Position numbers and translations under genes: made by a program. Below, in pieces: positions 60,866 to 64,000 of a DNA stretch of 64,000 nucleotides. This stretch comes from an uncultured Persicobacter sp. (GTDB lineage Bacteria > Bacteroidota > Bacteroidia > Cytophagales > Cyclobacteriaceae). The notes below the pieces were generated by a model. It was given only the letters and a program-made list of their open reading frames with translations. It was not told where the DNA came from and did not search any database. Position 1 is the stretch's first letter, and every line of letters starts with the position of its first letter. The stretch spans positions 1 to 64,000 of the forward strand of contig CANMKE010000006.1 of the NCBI GenBank assembly GCA_947498325.1, in the 5' to 3' direction.

Positions 60866-61117
60866 AGACTTTATGATTAATTTTGATAGTCGAAAAAGCG
60901 TATCAGAAAGGGGTTGGGCTTAAGGTTGTCAAGATTTTCTTTTTACGCCTGATTTTTGACCGTTATATTGTAATACGGCCGATATCCGCAGGCCTTTGTC
61001 ATTAATATTGAAATAATTTTTTTTATTTATTTGTTTTTCCAAAAGCGGAACCTTTCCCCATTTTTTATTTTGTCAGATGAAAGTGGCGATGCCTGCGTAA
61101 ATCCCCTCAATATTTCG

Positions 61118-61125
61118 TATATTTG
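61118..61125 (+). promoter_or_regulatory. -7 promoter element (TATATTTG) of lepA
   Basis: An exact TAnnTTTG match 88 bp upstream of the chosen ATG at 61214. It places the start of transcription after the longer frame's beginning at 61031, supporting the shorter lepA start. Confidence 0.65.
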
Positions 61126-61213
61126 TGGACTTATGCCGCCTTCAACGTCTTGGGCTGTTGTTTTAAGCTGTCAGCGTAGGCGAATTGCGAGTTTTGAAAC
61201 TATATTATCTTCA

Positions 61214-63004
61214 ATGAATCATATTAGAAATTTTTGCATCATTGCACACATTGATCACGGTAAGAGTACATTAGCCGACCGTTTGCTTCAGGAAACCTCT
61301 ACAGTAGGTGACCGCGAAATGCAAAATCAGGTGCTTGATGATATGGATCTTGAGCGTGAGCGCGGGATCACCATTAAGTCTCATGCCATTCAAATGGACT
61401 ATGAAAAAGATGGTCAAAAATATACACTCAACTTGATTGATACTCCAGGTCACGTGGATTTCTCCTACGAGGTCTCTCGTTCGATTGCCGCCTGTGAAGG
61501 AGCATTGTTGATTGTAGATGCTTCGCAAGGGGTGGAGGCACAAACCATTTCCAATTTGTATTTGGCAATGGAGCATGACCTGAAAATCATTCCCATCCTA
61601 AATAAAATTGACTTGCCTTCGGCAGATCCTGAAGCGGTATCTGATGAGGTGGTTGAACTTTTGGGTGTAGAATATGACGAGATCCTGACTGCCTCAGGAA
61701 AAACAGGGGCAGGTGTTCCTGAAATTCTTGAAGCCATTGTTGATCGCATTCCTGCACCTTCAGGCGATCCTGAGAAACCTTTGCGTGCGATGATTTTTGA
61801 TTCTGCCTACAACCCATTCCGTGGGGTGGAGGTAATCTTCCGTATTTTTGACGGGAAATTCAAAAAAGGCGACAAGGTAAAATTCTGTGCTACAGGACGT
61901 GAATATAGTGCTGATGAAATCGGTATTATGCGCCTTGAACAACACCCACAGAAAGAGCTTGGAGTAGGGGATGTAGGTTATCTTATCTCTGGAATCAAGG
62001 ATGCCCGTGAGGTAAAAGTCGGGGATACCATTACGCATGTGGATCGCCCAACAACGCATATTGTCAAAGGTTTTGAAGATGTTAAACCCATGGTATTTGC
62101 GGGTATTTACCCTGTAGATACGACAGAGTTTGAAGAGCTGCGTTCTTCAATGGAGAAATTGCAGCTGAACGATGCCTCTTTGGTTTGGGAGCCTGAAACT
62201 TCTGCCGCACTTGGCTTTGGTTTCCGTTGTGGATTCCTCGGAATGCTGCACCTCGAGATTGTACAGGAACGTTTGGAGCGGGAATTTAACATGACCGTGA
62301 TCACGACCGTCCCTTCGGTACAGTTTGTTTGTAAGCGCACCGATGGCGAAGTGATTAATATCAATGCCCCATCCGAGATGCCAGAGCCGAACTACATCGA
62401 CACCATGGAGGAGCCTTTTATTAAGGCGCAGATCATTACCAAATCAGAATTTATCGGCCCGGTGATTGGTTTGTGTATGGATAAGCGTGGGCTCTTGATG
62501 AGTCAAACTTACCTGACGACCGACCGTGTAGAGTTGATGTTTGAATTGCCACTTGCAGAGATCGTATTTGATTTCTTCGATAAGCTAAAAACCATTTCTC
62601 GAGGTTATGCTTCGCTGGATTATGAACTGATCGGTTTTAGAAAATCTCACCTTGTCAAGCTCGACATCATGTTGAATGGCGAAGGCGTAGATGCCCTTTC
62701 TGCCGTTGTTCACCGTGATAAAGCCTATGAGTGGGGAAAACGCCTGTGTGAGAAATTGCGTGAATTGTTGCCTCGTCAGCAATTTGAGGTAGCGATCCAA
62801 GCCGCGATCGGTCAGAAAATTATCGCCCGTGAAACAGTAAAAGCTTTGCGTAAAAACGTAATTGCGAAATGTTACGGTGGTGATATTTCCCGTAAGCGTA
62901 AGTTGCTCGAAAAGCAGAAAAAAGGAAAGAAACGTATGCGCCAGGTGGGTAATGTGGAAATTCCACAGGAAGCATTTATGGCCGTGCTTAAATTGGACGA
63001 TTAA
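61214..63004 (+). CDS. lepA: Elongation factor 4 (LepA)
   Basis: LepA is a ribosome-bound GTPase linked to back-translocation and to efficient initiation or 30S biogenesis. The 596-residue product has the GTPase domain (G1 AHIDHGKST at 10-18, G3 DTPGHVDF, G4 NKID), domains II and III, and the LepA-specific C-terminal domain (about 490-596, ending near [17 protein letters not shown]). Length equals the family standard (about 599). The ATG at 61214 gives [16 protein letters not shown]; an in-frame ATG at 61133 would fall at the predicted start of transcription. It is monocistronic with its own terminator. Confidence 0.97.
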   Translation: MNHIRNFCIIAHIDHGKSTLADRLLQETSTVGDREMQNQVLDDMDLERERGITIKSHAIQMDYEKDGQKYTLNLIDTPGHVDFSYEVSRSIAACEGALLIVDASQGVEAQTISNLYLAMEHDLKIIPILNKIDLPSADPEAVSDEVVELLGVEYDEILTASGKTGAGVPEILEAIVDRIPAPSGDPEKPLRAMIFDSAYNPFRGVEVIFRIFDGKFKKGDKVKFCATGREYSADEIGIMRLEQHPQKELGVGDVGYLISGIKDAREVKVGDTITHVDRPTTHIVKGFEDVKPMVFAGIYPVDTTEFEELRSSMEKLQLNDASLVWEPETSAALGFGFRCGFLGMLHLEIVQERLEREFNMTVITTVPSVQFVCKRTDGEVININAPSEMPEPNYIDTMEEPFIKAQIITKSEFIGPVIGLCMDKRGLLMSQTYLTTDRVELMFELPLAEIVFDFFDKLKTISRGYASLDYELIGFRKSHLVKLDIMLNGEGVDALSAVVHRDKAYEWGKRLCEKLRELLPRQQFEVAIQAAIGQKIIARETVKALRKNVIAKCYGGDISRKRKLLEKQKKGKKRMRQVGNVEIPQEAFMAVLKLDD

Positions 63005-63024
63005 CCGTTTAATCAATAGATATT

Positions 63025-63060
63025 AAAAGCTCCTTCTGATGTATTTCAGAAGGAGCTTTT
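63025..63060 (+). terminator. Rho-independent terminator of lepA
   Basis: A perfect 15-bp stem (63025-63039 with 63046-63060) with a 6-nt loop ends in TTTT. Confidence 0.87.
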
Positions 63061-63205
63061 CTGTTTTTAAGCCTTTCTTAGCAGTGGTCTTTGATGCTGA
63101 GCCCTTACATGTTCTGAAGAATATTCTCAAAATTTGATATTTATTCTCGGATTACCTTGATTTTTTTAACACGTGTAAGTAAGTTTAGGCAAACAATTTT
63201 TTGCT

Positions 63206-64000
63206 ATGTTTAGAGCCTATTTATCAACCATCATTATTTGTAGCTTTTTTGCAGTTTCCTGTGCCAATAAGGTCGGACAGCAACAAGAAGAAGCGAAGCA
63301 ACCGAACATCTTGTTCATTATGTCTGATGATCATGCCTATCAGGCCATCAGTGCCTATCAGGACCATCTGATTAATACTCCCAATATCGACAGAATCGCC
63401 AAGGAGGGCATGCGATTTGATAACGCCTGTGTTACCAATTCAATCTGCGCCCCATCTCGGGCGGTAATTCTTACCGGTAAGCATTCTCATATCAATGGGA
63501 AGACTGATAACTATTTTCCCTTTGATACTTCCAATGTAACTTTTCCTCAGCTGTTCCAGCAGGCAGGTTACCAAACGGCGATGTTTGGGAAGCTGCATTT
63601 TGGAAATGCGCCAAAAGGATTTGATGAATATAAAATCTTGCCTGGGCAAGGGGCATATTATAACCCGACATTCATCACCAAAACAGAAGGGAAGAAAGAT
63701 TTTCCAGGCTACGTTACGGACATCATTACCGACATGACCCTCAACTGGCTGGATAAAGAACGTAAGGAAGACCAGCCGTTTATGCTGATGTATTTGCATA
63801 AAGCACCGCACCGTGAGTGGTTGCCGGCAGAACGTCATATCGCTGAGTACGCCAACAAAACATTCCCAGAGCCTGCTTCTCTATTTGATGATTATGAAGG
63901 GCGTGGCACTGCAGCGCATACGGCGGAAATGAATATTCTCGAGCACATGAACTGGGCTGGAGATTCAAAAATTTATCCTGAGGTAATGGATGAACTCGGT
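63206..64000 (+). CDS. Sulfatase, lipoprotein, N-terminal part (cut by the window end)
   Basis: The open frame runs in frame to the last base with no stop, giving 265 residues of a longer protein. It has a lipobox AVSC (Cys19), the sulfatase N-terminal core PNILFIMSDDHA with the metal-binding Asp pair, and the maturation motif CAPSR with Cys81, which is converted to formylglycine (type I, Cys-type S1 family). FGKLHFG and a HKAPHREW segment also fit the S1 sulfatase fold. Substrates in related bacteria are sulfated polysaccharides, but the sub-family cannot be told from half of the protein. No maturase gene is in the window. Confidence 0.93.
   Translation, partial: MFRAYLSTIIICSFFAVSCANKVGQQQEEAKQPNILFIMSDDHAYQAISAYQDHLINTPNIDRIAKEGMRFDNACVTNSICAPSRAVILTGKHSHINGKTDNYFPFDTSNVTFPQLFQQAGYQTAMFGKLHFGNAPKGFDEYKILPGQGAYYNPTFITKTEGKKDFPGYVTDIITDMTLNWLDKERKEDQPFMLMYLHKAPHREWLPAERHIAEYANKTFPEPASLFDDYEGRGTAAHTAEMNILEHMNWAGDSKIYPEVMDELG

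Larger units (their letters stand above)
60750..61213. other. Divergent region between ldhA and lepA
   Basis: This 464-bp gap holds the promoter elements of both genes (60858-60865 minus, 61118-61125 plus). Open frames that extend lepA upstream (from 61031 or the ATG at 61133) are not family-like. Nothing else is supported. Confidence 0.65.

Noticed and set aside
61031-61213. Longer lepA reading frame starting at 61031 or the ATG at 61133
   Set aside because: The extra residues do not resemble any LepA N terminus, and the predicted promoter lies at 61118-61125.

Overview
The window comes from a Bacteroidota genome, most likely a free-living, polysaccharide-degrading member of the Cytophagales lineage. 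The evidence is a SusC/SusD pair, type IX secretion (T9SS) C-terminal sorting domains on two large glycosidases, a bacillithiol gene (bshB1), a short 287-residue primary sigma factor without region 1.1, and many upstream regions carrying the phylum's TAnnTTTG -7 element. The genus is not decided by the sequence. I see no phage, insertion sequence, CRISPR array or other clear mobile DNA.

Layout. Positions 1-9 kb hold housekeeping genes: two tandem tRNA-Met(CAT) genes, an LptF/LptG-family permease, rpsO, pnp, rpoD, then a tight trxB / M23-LysM peptidase / bshB1 operon. Positions 9-13.8 kb (minus strand) hold focA, pflB, pflA and a small secreted protein; hairpin terminators separate pflB from pflA and pflA from the last gene. 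Positions 14-20 kb hold a secreted protein, a lipoprotein, an unusual ABCG-type transporter with an N-terminal TerB-like/beta-rich region, an EI24-type membrane protein and a YkgJ-type cysteine-cluster protein; their function is unknown.

Positions 20-41 kb are a maltodextrin/starch locus: SusC, SusD and SusE-like proteins, a 1182-residue T9SS-secreted GH13 enzyme, class II fructose-bisphosphate aldolase, a GH13 lipoprotein, an MFS sugar transporter, beta-phosphoglucomutase, GH65 maltose phosphorylase, a LacI-family regulator and a ROK sugar kinase. The likely flow is starch cut outside and on the cell surface, oligosaccharides taken up by SusCD, maltose moved inward by the MFS carrier and split by phosphorolysis to beta-glucose-1-phosphate and glucose, and both products turned to glucose-6-phosphate by PgmB and the kinase. 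Four sites resembling GCAAACGTTTGC lie in front of four of these genes and are candidate LacI operators.

Positions 41-51.8 kb hold a small lipoprotein, a membrane protein, parE, parC, a TIGR03643-type protein, an OFA-family transporter, trmH, a nitroreductase and an MFS transporter. Positions 52-57 kb hold a 1565-residue chitinase with two GH18 domains, followed upstream by an AT-rich region with a 20-bp perfect palindrome and a DUF2256-type microprotein. Positions 57.5-64 kb hold cysM, lrgB, lrgA, ldhA, lepA and the start of a sulfatase cut by the window end. Formate, pyruvate and lactate functions recur (focA-pflB-pflA, OFA carrier, ldhA-lrgAB), which suggests mixed-acid fermentation.
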